Positions 38,874 through 47,777 of a stretch of 64,000 nt of DNA are shown piece after piece. The notes under the pieces were generated by a model that was given only the letters and a program-made list of their open reading frames with translations, had not been told where the DNA came from and made no database searches. Location of the stretch: positions 124,001 through 188,000 of the forward strand of contig NZ_RBLJ01000002.1 in the NCBI RefSeq assembly GCF_003634575.1. The letters run 5' to 3'. Each line of letters starts with the position of its first letter. Position 1 is the first letter of the stretch. The position numbers and the translations under genes are program-made. The stretch is from Photorhabdus asymbiotica (GTDB lineage Bacteria > Pseudomonadota > Gammaproteobacteria > Enterobacterales > Enterobacteriaceae).

Positions 38874-39302
38874 TTAAACACTCCCTCGGTTTTTCGATAA
38901 TAAAGCCAATACGTTTTGACTCATTGAAAAATCCTCATCATCAATCCAGTCCCGGAGTGTTTTTGGCATACTGCAAATAAAATTATATAACAGATTATAA
39001 ACTTCCATAGAGGATTTTTCCCTGAAATCCTCTGATTGAACCAAACTCAAAATAAATGAAATATTATGAAATTTATTATCAAAAATCCCTTCAATAATGG
39101 CTAAATTTACCATTTCATCAGAGTAATCACGCAGCAGGGAAAACCATTCAATAGTCGCAGCCTTATCAAGAAAAATGTCTGGGTTTGACAATCCATTCCA
39201 GCTTAATCGTTTTGATTTATTCTTAAGCATTTCATAAGGGTCCAGACTTAAACTGCTGGTATTAGAATGTCTGATTTTCTTCGAAGGTATTTTTTTATTC
39301 AT
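38874..39302 (-). CDS. Gatekeeper C-terminal half (SctW-C / TyeA-like), putative
   Basis: A 142-residue helical protein. The region EVYNLLYNFICSMPKTLRDWIDDEDFSMSQNVLALL resembles the end of SctW/YopN-TyeA gatekeepers, where a short helix bundle precedes W-x-D-E-D. The ATG at 39302 has AGAGGTG just upstream and overlaps the preceding gene by 8 bases. Vibrio T3SS2 has two gatekeeper proteins (VgpA, VgpB) beside the translocator genes; this and the preceding gene take that place. Not certain without a structure search. Confidence 0.5.
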   Translation of the reverse strand: MNKKIPSKKIRHSNTSSLSLDPYEMLKNKSKRLSWNGLSNPDIFLDKAATIEWFSLLRDYSDEMVNLAIIEGIFDNKFHNISFILSLVQSEDFREKSSMEVYNLLYNFICSMPKTLRDWIDDEDFSMSQNVLALLSKNRGSV

Positions 39303-39852
39303 TAACACCTCTTTGCTTTAATCTAACTTTATGCTTTTCATAACAACGACATAAATTTAATAGCGTCATCAAATCAGATATTAGATTGTCTCTTGCCAAA
39401 AGATTTTGAATAAGTTCAGCATCTACCTCGAGTAAATTATCAGTATTCATCTCTAGTTTCTCAAGATACACACTTAATTTTTCATAAACATCTTTGGGGT
39501 ATAAATAACGAGAATGATATGCTGATTGAACAACAAAGAGCGTGGCATCATCCAGATCTTCTGGTTCAGGTAACTGATCAACATAGCCATGCCAGTCACT
39601 AATTGCTCTAAGAAGATCCCCATTAACTCGTCTGGCAAAATCGCGCTGATTTCTTCGCGTTGATTGAACAGACCTAATCCGGAATAATTTAGGTCTTTTT
39701 TTAACAAGTCGCTCAGCGGATTTGATATCACGAACTCGTCGAATCTTACCCTTATCATTAAGTTTATGTTCAGTCGCTCGACCTGGAGATTCAGGCGATG
39801 AAATAGCCCTAATTCCCCTGTATTGCGAAAAAGAAGTTGGTAATATAGCCAT
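39295..39852 (-). CDS. Gatekeeper N-terminal half (SctW-N-like), putative
   Basis: A 185-residue protein with a basic N-terminal region (KIRRVRDIKSAERLVKKRPKLFRIR) and a helical C-terminal part (NQRDFARRVNGDLLRAISDW...). SctW gatekeepers hold back effectors until contact with the host cell. The position right after the two translocator genes and the small overlap with the next gene support a split gatekeeper. The evidence is context plus a loose pattern. Confidence 0.5.
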   Translation of the reverse strand: MAILPTSFSQYRGIRAISSPESPGRATEHKLNDKGKIRRVRDIKSAERLVKKRPKLFRIRSVQSTRRNQRDFARRVNGDLLRAISDWHGYVDQLPEPEDLDDATLFVVQSAYHSRYLYPKDVYEKLSVYLEKLEMNTDNLLEVDAELIQNLLARDNLISDLMTLLNLCRCYEKHKVRLKQRGVNE

Positions 39853-39892
39853 ATACTGATAGTGCGAGCGACAAGCGCTCGCTCCTCCTCAA

Positions 39893-40627
39893 TTAACGGT
39901 TAGTAACCAAAGTTGCACCCTGAATAGCTTCCATCATCTTTAGCAATTGCACCAATTCATTACCTAAACTCTCAATGAATTGTGTAAGTTGCTCGTCAAA
40001 TTTCTGCTTCGTCTCTTTTGATGCCTGATTTTCCTCATCATTTTGCACATTATCAGCATGTAAAAACTCAACCCCATCAGAACCAATCTTATTGGACATT
40101 TGAGCTAAGTTAGTAACATTATTATATTTAGCCGTTCTGGCTTGCTGTAATGTTGCAGAGATTTCGTTACGCTGTTGTGCCGAAAGATCAGAAACTTTGC
40201 CCTCCGGCAAATGTTTATCTTTTACTGTCTTAAACTTGCTGGTTTGGTATGCAGATGCTGTTTGGATTGTCATGGAAACAAGAGATATAGCCATATTAAG
40301 ACCAAATTTAACCTGCGCAGTTTCCTTTTTGTTTTGTGCCAAAGCGATGCCCAATTCCAACGTGGACATCGCTTCATCAATTCGATTGAATAGCAATTGT
40401 GAACGCAACTCTTTTGATGAATCGATTATCATACCGATCAGTTTCATTAGCTGGCTCATGCTAACAGTCCCCGATTCAACCTGTTGATTTAGAGACTTAG
40501 CCAGAGGCTCCATACTCGCCATTTTTGCGCTAATGACTTGTAATTCCCGATTCTCTACCCCGACTTTAGGTTGGTCTTCGAACGTAGATGTTATAGCGGA
40601 TACAGCACTGAATTGAATGTTTGACAT
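39893..40627 (-). CDS. sctB: SctB, minor translocator (YopD/IpaC/VopD2-like)
   Basis: A 244-residue secreted protein with a single moderately hydrophobic segment (about 108-125, FGLNMAISLVSMTIQTA), amphipathic helices and a C-terminal coiled coil (KQKFDEQLTQFIESLGNELVQLLKMMEAI). It follows the major translocator gene, the usual order. With SctE it should form the pore in the host membrane. Confidence 0.75.
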   Translation of the reverse strand: MSNIQFSAVSAITSTFEDQPKVGVENRELQVISAKMASMEPLAKSLNQQVESGTVSMSQLMKLIGMIIDSSKELRSQLLFNRIDEAMSTLELGIALAQNKKETAQVKFGLNMAISLVSMTIQTASAYQTSKFKTVKDKHLPEGKVSDLSAQQRNEISATLQQARTAKYNNVTNLAQMSNKIGSDGVEFLHADNVQNDEENQASKETKQKFDEQLTQFIESLGNELVQLLKMMEAIQGATLVTNR

Positions 40628-40641
40628 ATCTCATTTCCTTT

Positions 40642-41682
40642 TTATAAATGTATACTCAGCATCTTTTGACTAAACTCACGTTCATCACTTTTGATTTTGA
40701 AAAGAGATTCAAACGATTTCGTCAATGCTTTCATCGCCGTACTTAACATAATTTGAAGTTGCTGAAAGCGGGCTTCCATCTCTTCTTGTTCAGCCTTACT
40801 AACCTCAAGATCTTTCATTACTGAGGCAGATTTGATGGCATAACCACTTCCGACCACAGAAACAACATCGGATGAAGCGGATGTTACCTGACCAATTCTC
40901 GCTGCTGCCAATTTACCACCTTTGGCAAACTCTTGTATTTTCGCAAATAAAGGTTCCAGCAACTTTAGTGCTTTATTAATAATATTCTGTGCTTTTCCCG
41001 CAATAGTGTTGAACGCTTTAAAGGATTTAAGCACATTCATGGCTTTCTCAACCAGTTCAACGGCTTTAGCCGTCGTACTGGCGATAGTTTTACTCGCAGA
41101 AGCTAAGATATTGCCTGGGTTAAAACTCAACACTGCCCCCACGATGCCAATGATCACTTCTAATGAGACATTTACCCAATTGCGGATTTTTTCATCAACA
41201 CCGCAAGCCTCAAGAATTTTATCTACAACCTTAGGCACGACGATTGCTGCGACCATGGTACCGATCATCACTGCGGCCATAACCGGATTAAAGGGGGCCA
41301 TGACAATAGCAGCAATAAAGCCAAGGGCCATTCCAAGCTTGCCCCAAAAACCTTTTTTCTTCTCGGCCGCTGCCTGCTCTTCCAATTTCTGCATACGCTC
41401 ATTCAATTGCGCGATTTGTGCATCCTTTAATGTTGCAATCAACGCCTTCTTAGCTTCTGAATTTTCTTTCGCTGTGCCAGACATTCCATTAGCCAATGTC
41501 TTAGCCGCCTCAGCAATCATTCGCCACAATGCATTCTCCGATAGTGTGCTGCCTGGCAAAGGCTGTGATGGAGAAGCTGATGGTTGCAAACCTTTTTGCC
41601 CTGATTTTTGCAGCTCAGGCTGCTCTTTATTTTCTTCCGTGCGGATATATCCGACATCAGAAATAGCATTGATGCTAGTCAT
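40642..41682 (-). CDS. sctE: SctE, major translocator (YopB/IpaB/VopB2-like)
   Basis: A 346-residue secreted pore protein: disordered Ser/Pro-rich N-terminus, coiled coil (about 80-110, LIATLKDAQIAQLNERMQKLEEQ), a long hydrophobic hairpin (about 117-149, ALGFIAAIVMAPFNPVMAAVM...) and a second hydrophobic segment near 173-186 (SLEVIIGIVGAVLSF). This is the hallmark of the SctE family. Confidence 0.88.
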   Translation of the reverse strand: MTSINAISDVGYIRTEENKEQPELQKSGQKGLQPSASPSQPLPGSTLSENALWRMIAEAAKTLANGMSGTAKENSEAKKALIATLKDAQIAQLNERMQKLEEQAAAEKKKGFWGKLGMALGFIAAIVMAPFNPVMAAVMIGTMVAAIVVPKVVDKILEACGVDEKIRNWVNVSLEVIIGIVGAVLSFNPGNILASASKTIASTTAKAVELVEKAMNVLKSFKAFNTIAGKAQNIINKALKLLEPLFAKIQEFAKGGKLAAARIGQVTSASSDVVSVVGSGYAIKSASVMKDLEVSKAEQEEMEARFQQLQIMLSTAMKALTKSFESLFKIKSDEREFSQKMLSIHL

Positions 41683-41786
41683 TTAACCTCCATACGGGCC
41701 TGGTAAATGGAGTTCGTTTCAATCAAAAGAACACGAACTCCGTAACACTGAGAATAAATCTCAGAAGTGATATTTTTAATTTCTTA

Positions 41787-42998
41787 TCAGATATTACGAG
41801 CTATTGCTAACTGCTCATCCTTGCAGATCTGAAGCCAATATTTGAGTGTTTGCTGAATCATTTTCACCTGATCACCAATACGGTTAATTTCTTCTAATTC
41901 ATCTTCCGATAGCTCTCTACCAGGGAAATTACTATATAAATTAACCAAATCATTAAGATCTATACCGCTACCAAGCCAATCAAGACGACCGTCTGGCAAC
42001 ATCCGCCAGGTTGTTTTTGCTTCAAGCCAGTTTAAAGAAGCACTAGAATATTTGACGTCTTTATCATCTAATTCAAATTTATCTTTAACGAATTTATCGA
42101 CGTCTTTCAGACTTCCAGTCAATATCAGTTCAACCTCTTCCTTGCTCATACTTTGATTTTCAAGCAAAGAACTTAAAAGAAACAATCTAAGCATAGGGCT
42201 TATTACTGTGGCAGAAGTAGGATCGTTAATATTTATATTTCCACTGCCCTTGTTAAGCCACCATCCATATTCATCTCCCCACCCTTTAATAATCTGATTA
42301 GATATTGCTTGTCCTCCACCGGCCTTCTCCAATTCTTGCATAACTTGATCGAGAAATGAGCCAGAAGGAATATTGCCATTTTTCATGATGCCGTCATAAA
42401 GTTTAACCACCACAGCACCAAGCTTTTCTGGGCTGTTCCATTTCTCTTCATGCAGTGAATGACTGCCACTACCTGTACTTTCCAATAAATGGCTAATATC
42501 TTCTTTATTCTTATCGTACCAACTTTCCAGCCCATACTCTTGTGGATTACACATAATCTCAAGTAACGCCAGCTGGAATAAATCCTCCAGATCAGTTGGC
42601 TGAACCCCATCGGCTTTTATATTGTCAAACATCAACATTAAGCTGGATCTAAACATTTCTACGCCACCATTAGTCCACCCTTGTATGCGTTCTAATTTTT
42701 GCGCGTAAATCTCAATACTGCTAGCTAATGCCAGAGCAATTGCCTGTTCAGCATTGACGCCCAACATTGCCAATACAACTTGTTTTTGCTGTGTAGCTAT
42801 CATTGCCAGCACCGATGCATTGGCGTCATTCGACATTGTCGCTAAACGCTGGTCAATCTTTTCACGTTGGCTTTCAGAACTTTCTATAATTTTTATGTTA
42901 TTCATGGCCAACTGCTTTTGGCCTTTAGCATCGTCATTATGATCAAAGGGAACTATTTCATTTGACGCCCTACTAGAAGGATATAAAGTGTGAATCAT
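41787..42998 (-). CDS. Tip-like secreted protein, second copy
   Basis: A 403-residue hydrophilic protein, closely similar to the gene just upstream (43323-44495). The first ~230 residues and the last ~45 (FPGRELSEDELEEINRIG...QLAIARNI) are almost identical, while the region of about 250-350 differs strongly. The terminal helix ending ARNI resembles the end of the needle subunit in this system (AAARNI), as in LcrV/IpaD-type tip proteins that pack on the needle. Position between a class II chaperone gene and the translocators supports a tip role (SctA). A different secreted helper is possible. Confidence 0.55.
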   Translation of the reverse strand: MIHTLYPSSRASNEIVPFDHNDDAKGQKQLAMNNIKIIESSESQREKIDQRLATMSNDANASVLAMIATQQKQVVLAMLGVNAEQAIALALASSIEIYAQKLERIQGWTNGGVEMFRSSLMLMFDNIKADGVQPTDLEDLFQLALLEIMCNPQEYGLESWYDKNKEDISHLLESTGSGSHSLHEEKWNSPEKLGAVVVKLYDGIMKNGNIPSGSFLDQVMQELEKAGGGQAISNQIIKGWGDEYGWWLNKGSGNININDPTSATVISPMLRLFLLSSLLENQSMSKEEVELILTGSLKDVDKFVKDKFELDDKDVKYSSASLNWLEAKTTWRMLPDGRLDWLGSGIDLNDLVNLYSNFPGRELSEDELEEINRIGDQVKMIQQTLKYWLQICKDEQLAIARNI

Positions 42999-43322
42999 TA
43001 ATATTTTCCTATTAGTCTACGTTCTAATTTTCTGATGTTTAAACTGATAAAAATCACAATAAATAATTTACATTCTGCGATTCAAAAATAAAACTTAATC
43101 ATACAATTAACATGTAATAAAACATTTATAAAAACCACAACCAGCTACTGGTTGAATACATTTTCAAATGTATTCATCACATCTCATCTATTTCTTAATT
43201 CTCATTATTATAAATATCAGCATTAAATTATCATCATAAAACGACGTTATCAAATGTGGTGTTGGATAATAGCACCCAGTCATGTTTTAGAAAGTCTAAA
43301 CATTCATCTGTTTAATTTTTTA
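42999..43322. other. Spacer between the two tip-like genes, with an inverted repeat
   Basis: An AT-rich 324-bp spacer without a gene. It contains an 11-bp perfect inverted repeat, TGAATACATTT (43153-43163) and AAATGTATTCA (43166-43176), which could be a terminator stem or a protein-binding site. It is the largest gap inside the otherwise tight downstream operon. Confidence 0.5.
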
Positions 43323-44495
43323 TCAAATGTTACGAGCCATTGCTAATTGCTCATCCTTGCAGATCTGAAGCCAATATTTGAGTGTTTGTTGAATCATTTT
43401 CACCTGATCGCCAATACGATTAATTTCTTCTAATTCATCTTCCGATAACTCTCTACCAGGGAATTCGCTATATAATTTTGTCAGCTCTTTAATCTCGATC
43501 CCATCACCTATCCAATCGATCTGGTCGGTATTATGTTTATCTTGTATCTGCCAATTAGCATGATCAATAAGCCACTGCAATGATGCACTCTTATATTTAC
43601 CCTCTTGCCCATCAAATTCTGAAGCAACGAATGCATCTATTTCGTCCACAGATCCCGTTAGAATAAGCTCAACAGATTCCTGGCTCATTTCTTTAGTTTC
43701 CAACAACGAACTCAAGAGAAACAGTCTGAGCATAGGGCTGATTTCTGTAGATCCAAGGCCATTGCGATTAACCCACCATCCATAATCATCCGCCCATCCA
43801 CTGACGATCTGATTGGATATTGCTTGTCCCCCACCGGCCTTCGCCAGCTCTTGCATAATTTGACCGAGAAATGAGTCAGAAGGAATATTGCCATTGCTCA
43901 TGATGCTGTCATAAAGTTTAACCACCACAGCACCAAGCTTTTGTGGGGTGTTCCAATTCGTCTCATGCAAGGAATGGCTGCCACTACCTGTACTTTCCAA
44001 TATATGACTAATATCTACTTTATTCTTCTCGTACCAATTTTCCAACCCATACTCTTGTGGATTACACATAATCTCGAGTAACGCCAGCTGGAATAAGTCC
44101 TCCAGATCAGTTGACTGAACCCCATCAGCTTTTTTATTTTCAAACATCAGCATTAAGCTGGATTTAAACATTTCTACGCCACCATTCGTCCATCCTTGTA
44201 TGAACTCTAATTTTTGTGCGTAAATCTCAATACTGCTAGCTAATGCCAAAGCAATTGCTTGTTCAGCATTGACACCCAACATTGCCAGAACCACCTGTTT
44301 TTGCTGTGTAGCTATCATTGCCAGCACCGATGCATTGGCGTCATTCGGCATTGTCGCCAAACTCTGGTCAGCCTTTTCAAGTTGGTTTTCAGAGCGTTTT
44401 ATCACTAAAAGTTCCTGACCTTCAGAACCATCATCCTGAGATAAGGGAGCTATTTCAATAGACGATCTATTCAGCGTATTTAAGATGTTAATCAA
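43323..44495 (-). CDS. Tip-like secreted protein, first copy
   Basis: A 390-residue paralogue of the product at 41787-42998, with the same N-terminal block (LATMPNDANASVLAMIATQQKQVVLAMLGVNAEQAIALAL...), a different central block (about 240-340) and the same C-terminus ending CKDEQLAMARNI. No signal peptide or membrane helix. It starts 12 bases after the TPR chaperone gene, so that chaperone may serve it. Role as a SctA-type needle tip is inferred from context and C-terminal helix. Confidence 0.55.
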   Translation of the reverse strand: MINILNTLNRSSIEIAPLSQDDGSEGQELLVIKRSENQLEKADQSLATMPNDANASVLAMIATQQKQVVLAMLGVNAEQAIALALASSIEIYAQKLEFIQGWTNGGVEMFKSSLMLMFENKKADGVQSTDLEDLFQLALLEIMCNPQEYGLENWYEKNKVDISHILESTGSGSHSLHETNWNTPQKLGAVVVKLYDSIMSNGNIPSDSFLGQIMQELAKAGGGQAISNQIVSGWADDYGWWVNRNGLGSTEISPMLRLFLLSSLLETKEMSQESVELILTGSVDEIDAFVASEFDGQEGKYKSASLQWLIDHANWQIQDKHNTDQIDWIGDGIEIKELTKLYSEFPGRELSEDELEEINRIGDQVKMIQQTLKYWLQICKDEQLAMARNI

Positions 44496-44507
44496 AATAT
44501 TTATCTC

Positions 44508-45014
44508 TCAAGTATCAATATAGGGCTTAAGCTGCTGCTGTAAAAATTGATAACGTTTGCAATAAAAATCACTTAAATTCTCTGGTTTAACAATATAAAA
44601 TACAGCGCTAGAATTTGCGTACTCTTTTAATTTATAGTGACACAATGCAATATTTACAAATACTTCATCTAAATCACAGGTTGGATATGTTTTCAACACA
44701 TTTAATAAATCCAACGCTTTTCTAAATTCTTCTTTTTCTAAATAGATAGAAGCAAGGCTACCAGGCCCCCGATGATCATAGGGACTAAGAACTGAATAGG
44801 ATAAAAATACTGCCTCTGCTTCCTTTAGCTGCATATTAGCATAAAACTTAACGCCTAAATTGTATATTGATTTAAGTTGATTTATTGTGATTTTATTTGA
44901 TTTTGCTAATATCGCAAGTTCTCTCTCTATCCTTTTTCCATCAAGAGAATCCAAAAAAACCTCAAAATCATCACTTACATCATTATCTTTTTTTACATTT
45001 AACTGATGATTCAT
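44508..45014 (-). CDS. Class II translocator chaperone (SycD/LcrH/IpgC-like, TPR)
   Basis: A 168-residue all-helical protein with tandem TPR motifs (LGVKFYANMQLKEAEAVFLSYSVLSPYDHRGPGSLASIYLEKEEFRKALDLLNVL...). The segment from ITINQLKSIYNLGVKFYANM to the third TPR matches chaperones that hold translocators before export. It precedes the tip-like and translocator genes. Confidence 0.85.
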   Translation of the reverse strand: MNHQLNVKKDNDVSDDFEVFLDSLDGKRIERELAILAKSNKITINQLKSIYNLGVKFYANMQLKEAEAVFLSYSVLSPYDHRGPGSLASIYLEKEEFRKALDLLNVLKTYPTCDLDEVFVNIALCHYKLKEYANSSAVFYIVKPENLSDFYCKRYQFLQQQLKPYIDT

Positions 45015-45032
45015 ATAAGTATATCTTTCCCT

Positions 45033-45503
45033 TTATTTAATATTATTTTCAGTAATCCCCAAAATAAGAGATTTTAAATATTCGGGACGCCCCACTATAA
45101 CCCGCCCCTCTGGTAACTTAACACCCAGCCTTAAGGACCAAACAATTGCCTGACGCCAATTAACCGCCGCTAACACGATAAGACCAAGCTCTTGCGAAGT
45201 ATAACCTCCAGGTATTTCTTTGAAAAAAGCCGCATCAGACCACAAATAATAATTCTGCAGCAGCTTTTTTCTATAACCTAACCAATCCACCCCAGTGTAA
45301 TTTAACCTCGCTCTCTGATATTGAGCCACGAGTGAAAGTAACTCAATGACCTTAGACACTCTGGTTCTGGACAAAGAAAACCACATAACAATTTCTTCAT
45401 CACTTAACTCAGTAATAATGTTAAATGCTTCCTCATTTAGAAAACCCTTTACCAAATAGTAATGAAGAATTTTATAGTAATGTCTTTTAGATTTTTTCAT
45501 CAA
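45033..45503 (-). CDS. Putative SctK (OrgA/YscK-like) accessory protein
   Basis: A 156-residue soluble helical protein, MMKKSKRHYYKILHYYLVKG..., that overlaps the end of sctJ by 17 bases. In other systems the gene after sctJ is sctK, a sorting-platform adaptor between SctD and SctQ; these proteins are poorly conserved. I see no decisive motif, so the name rests on position and size. Confidence 0.45.
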   Translation of the reverse strand: MMKKSKRHYYKILHYYLVKGFLNEEAFNIITELSDEEIVMWFSLSRTRVSKVIELLSLVAQYQRARLNYTGVDWLGYRKKLLQNYYLWSDAAFFKEIPGGYTSQELGLIVLAAVNWRQAIVWSLRLGVKLPEGRVIVGRPEYLKSLILGITENNIK

Positions 45504-46047
45504 CTATCGATTGCACTAAATATTCAACGGTTAGAATATCTCGTTCAGAAACAATGCCTTTCAAGAATTTTTCTATACTACTTTTACTGGTAGCATCTAA
45601 TTCTTTAATACTAATGATAAGAACAGAGACTCTTTTACTTTCACTACCCGAAACCATCACATTAGAGCGTAATACATCAGGTACGACATTCAGCTTATTG
45701 TATATCTCTCTCCCTTCTAACAGATTACTTTTAATATTCTCTAACTTGCTTAAACTTGCAAACTTTGATTCCAACAAATCATTAAGATCCTCCGTCTCAA
45801 AGTAAAAATTAAACCTTGATAGTAAGGTCCTTGCTTCCATAACGTGAGTCTCATCAACGAAAATAGAATAACCATTTTTTGTTGAAACCAATTCGGCGTT
45901 AATCTGAGATTGATTCAATAACACTAATACTTTGTTCGCAATATCTGCCGATTCAAACATAGCAATAGAGACTCCACTGCTATCATGGCATCCTACTAAC
46001 AAAAAAAAGAGAAAACCACGAATCACATTTCTCAAACGTATCATCAC
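45487..46047 (-). CDS. sctJ: SctJ, inner ring lipoprotein (YscJ/PrgK family)
   Basis: A 186-residue lipoprotein with lipobox LLVGC (Cys20) and the two ring-building motifs of the family: ESADIANKVLVLLNQSQINAELV...SIFVDETHVMEARTLL, then VVPDVLRSNVMVSGSESKRVSVLIISIKE. It is short and lacks the C-terminal transmembrane helix of YscJ or PrgK. The ATGATGA junction with sctI implies coupled translation. Confidence 0.88.
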   Translation of the reverse strand: MMIRLRNVIRGFLFFLLVGCHDSSGVSIAMFESADIANKVLVLLNQSQINAELVSTKNGYSIFVDETHVMEARTLLSRFNFYFETEDLNDLLESKFASLSKLENIKSNLLEGREIYNKLNVVPDVLRSNVMVSGSESKRVSVLIISIKELDATSKSSIEKFLKGIVSERDILTVEYLVQSIVDEKI

Positions 46048-46301
46048 TGAGCCTTCATAACATCATTGACCGCTGTTGCAGATTTAGAGGCTACCTTTGT
46101 GACCATTTCCTGATACATCGAAAACTGGAACACAGCTTGTTGAAGCGCGAAAGTGTCCGTAACTGTTATATGCCCTCCACTTGCATTGACTTGGTTCAAA
46201 ACATCAAATATCTCTTTAAAACCTTCCCCTACATTATTATAAGTTTTTTCAAAAATAGTCGCTTGCTCATTCCGTATACTCGCAATCTCAAAATCATTCA
46301 T
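46044..46301 (-). CDS. sctI: SctI, inner rod protein (PrgJ/YscI-like)
   Basis: An 85-residue protein whose C-terminus, TFALQQAVFQFSMYQEMVTKVASKSATAVNDVMKAQ, matches the inner rod pattern (Q-x-x-[VL]-x-x-[FY]-x-x...-S-x-x-x-x-x-V-x-x-[LM]). The ATG at 46301 (MNDFEIAS) is chosen over an upstream in-frame TTG. It begins the segment sctI-sctJ-sctK(?)-chaperone, downstream of the VtrB-like regulator. Confidence 0.78.
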   Translation of the reverse strand: MNDFEIASIRNEQATIFEKTYNNVGEGFKEIFDVLNQVNASGGHITVTDTFALQQAVFQFSMYQEMVTKVASKSATAVNDVMKAQ

Positions 46302-46334
46302 CTTTAACTCATTATCCTCTGTCTGAAAACACAA

Positions 46335-46538
46335 CCATACTTACCACCAAAGTACCAGCCTGAAACTGCTTGTATAGTGAATTCTTCAGAATTCATCTTG
46401 ATTCAAAAATTTGAATTTACCAGATAGTCGACATATATCACTCATGACTTTAACGTTTCCCAGAAAAATAATTTCGATTTATTAGGTTCCTATTCCATTG
46501 AAGGATAAGGACTGTATTATTACAAAACCACTGTAATC
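46335..46538. promoter_or_regulatory. Probable promoter region of the downstream secretion operon
   Basis: About 200 AT-rich bases between the VtrB-like regulator stop and sctI, a natural place for a regulator-controlled promoter. No specific site can be defined. Confidence 0.35.
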
Positions 46539-47075
46539 TCAGCGCTGACTGATAAATGTGATTAATCCTGTCGTTATCACTGATGAAAATAAGGATGAAA
46601 GAATAACGATATATACTAGATTTAAAAACGACTTACTAACCGCAGGAGAAATGCTATTTTGAAGGCTCAGTTCATCAGAAACGACATCCATTTTTTTATC
46701 TTGACGACTAAAAGATAAGCTAACTTCTTTAGGCAACAAATTTTCTTTAATACACCAATTATCAAGTTTTTCGCCAATGATAAAAATGTATCCTTCTTTT
46801 GGTATAGTTTTTATTTCACAAGTCAAATCATCAAATCCAGATAACGCTTTCCGAAGATTAGAAACAGCCTTAGTCAACGACGTTTCATTAACAATCACTG
46901 CTCCCCACACTGATTCATGGATCTGTGTCTTATTAATCACTTCATTTGGATTTTTACAGAATAACTCTAACAGGCTTGCTTCCCTACTTCCTAATGTTAT
47001 TTCCTGAACAGTAGATGAAATATTACATTTTAAGCTGTTAAAAAATACATTCCGGCCAATAACATAATCTTTCAT
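46539..47075 (-). CDS. VtrB-like membrane-anchored winged-helix activator
   Basis: A 178-residue regulator: OmpR-type DNA-binding domain (about 5-100, with LTKAVSNLRKALSGFDDL and TIPKEGYIFI), a linker, and one transmembrane helix at the very C-terminus (about 152-174) with almost no periplasmic part. That size and layout are those of VtrB of Vibrio parahaemolyticus (about 180 residues), which directly activates T3SS2 genes and is itself induced by VtrA/VtrC. Its site inside the secretion cluster supports this. Confidence 0.8.
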   Translation of the reverse strand: MKDYVIGRNVFFNSLKCNISSTVQEITLGSREASLLELFCKNPNEVINKTQIHESVWGAVIVNETSLTKAVSNLRKALSGFDDLTCEIKTIPKEGYIFIIGEKLDNWCIKENLLPKEVSLSFSRQDKKMDVVSDELSLQNSISPAVSKSFLNLVYIVILSSLFSSVITTGLITFISQR

Positions 47076-47777
47076 TTTATAACACCTCTAAAATTCACAC
47101 CAAATGTCTGGCTAATCAATACAATAAGGAGCTCAAACAAATCTCAGCAACAAGATCTTCCCTCCCAATGGGAGCAGATGACGTCCGTCTCCCCAAGCCT
47201 TCTACACAACGATACTATTCAACTAACCTCATCAAGTAGCACTTTATTTCACATGCCATCATATTCAGCCACAAGTACCTTAAAGAAAGGAAGTTGCATT
47301 GAAAATCACACAAAATATAGTTTTTTATTTCAAAAAAATTATTTATATAGATTTATATTCCTAATTTTTCGCATAGTTCAGATTCATATTAAAGTCTCAT
47401 AAAATGTGATATCTCTTACTTAGTCATAGCCATAACCAAGATATTTTTCCTTTGTATCATTTGACATTTGAAGTGGTTGCACTCAAAACCACAAAATTTA
47501 GAATGGAAAAACTGTACTAACAGTAGAATTCACAGTCCGTCAAATAACCCGCCAAAAGGCAGGTTACCTATTACTTTCTTGTTGTTACTGACCAGTTTTT
47601 ATCGAGATAATTCACCATTATTCAAACTGTCTTTTTAATAAAACCTTCCACTTTCACAATATCTTTATTATTCAAGGAAAATTCAATCAAGTCAGTATAC
47701 CCAATAGAACCATCTCAATTCACTAACATTCATGTTTATTCCAGAGTGAATAAACATACTCAATTTTAGCTCTTACT
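47076..47777. other. 700-bp spacer upstream of the VtrB-like gene
   Basis: No intact gene. It must carry the promoter of the VtrB-like gene and includes an imperfect hairpin (47545-47553 with 47558-47566, TAACCCGCC / GGCAGGTTA) that probably terminates the upstream minus-strand operon ending at 47778. The rest is AT-rich with short broken frames. Confidence 0.45.
47545..47566 (-). terminator. Probable terminator of the needle-to-chaperone operon
   Basis: Nine-base arms with one mismatch and a 4-base loop, about 210 bases after the stop of the chaperone gene at 47778. T tract is poor. Confidence 0.4.
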
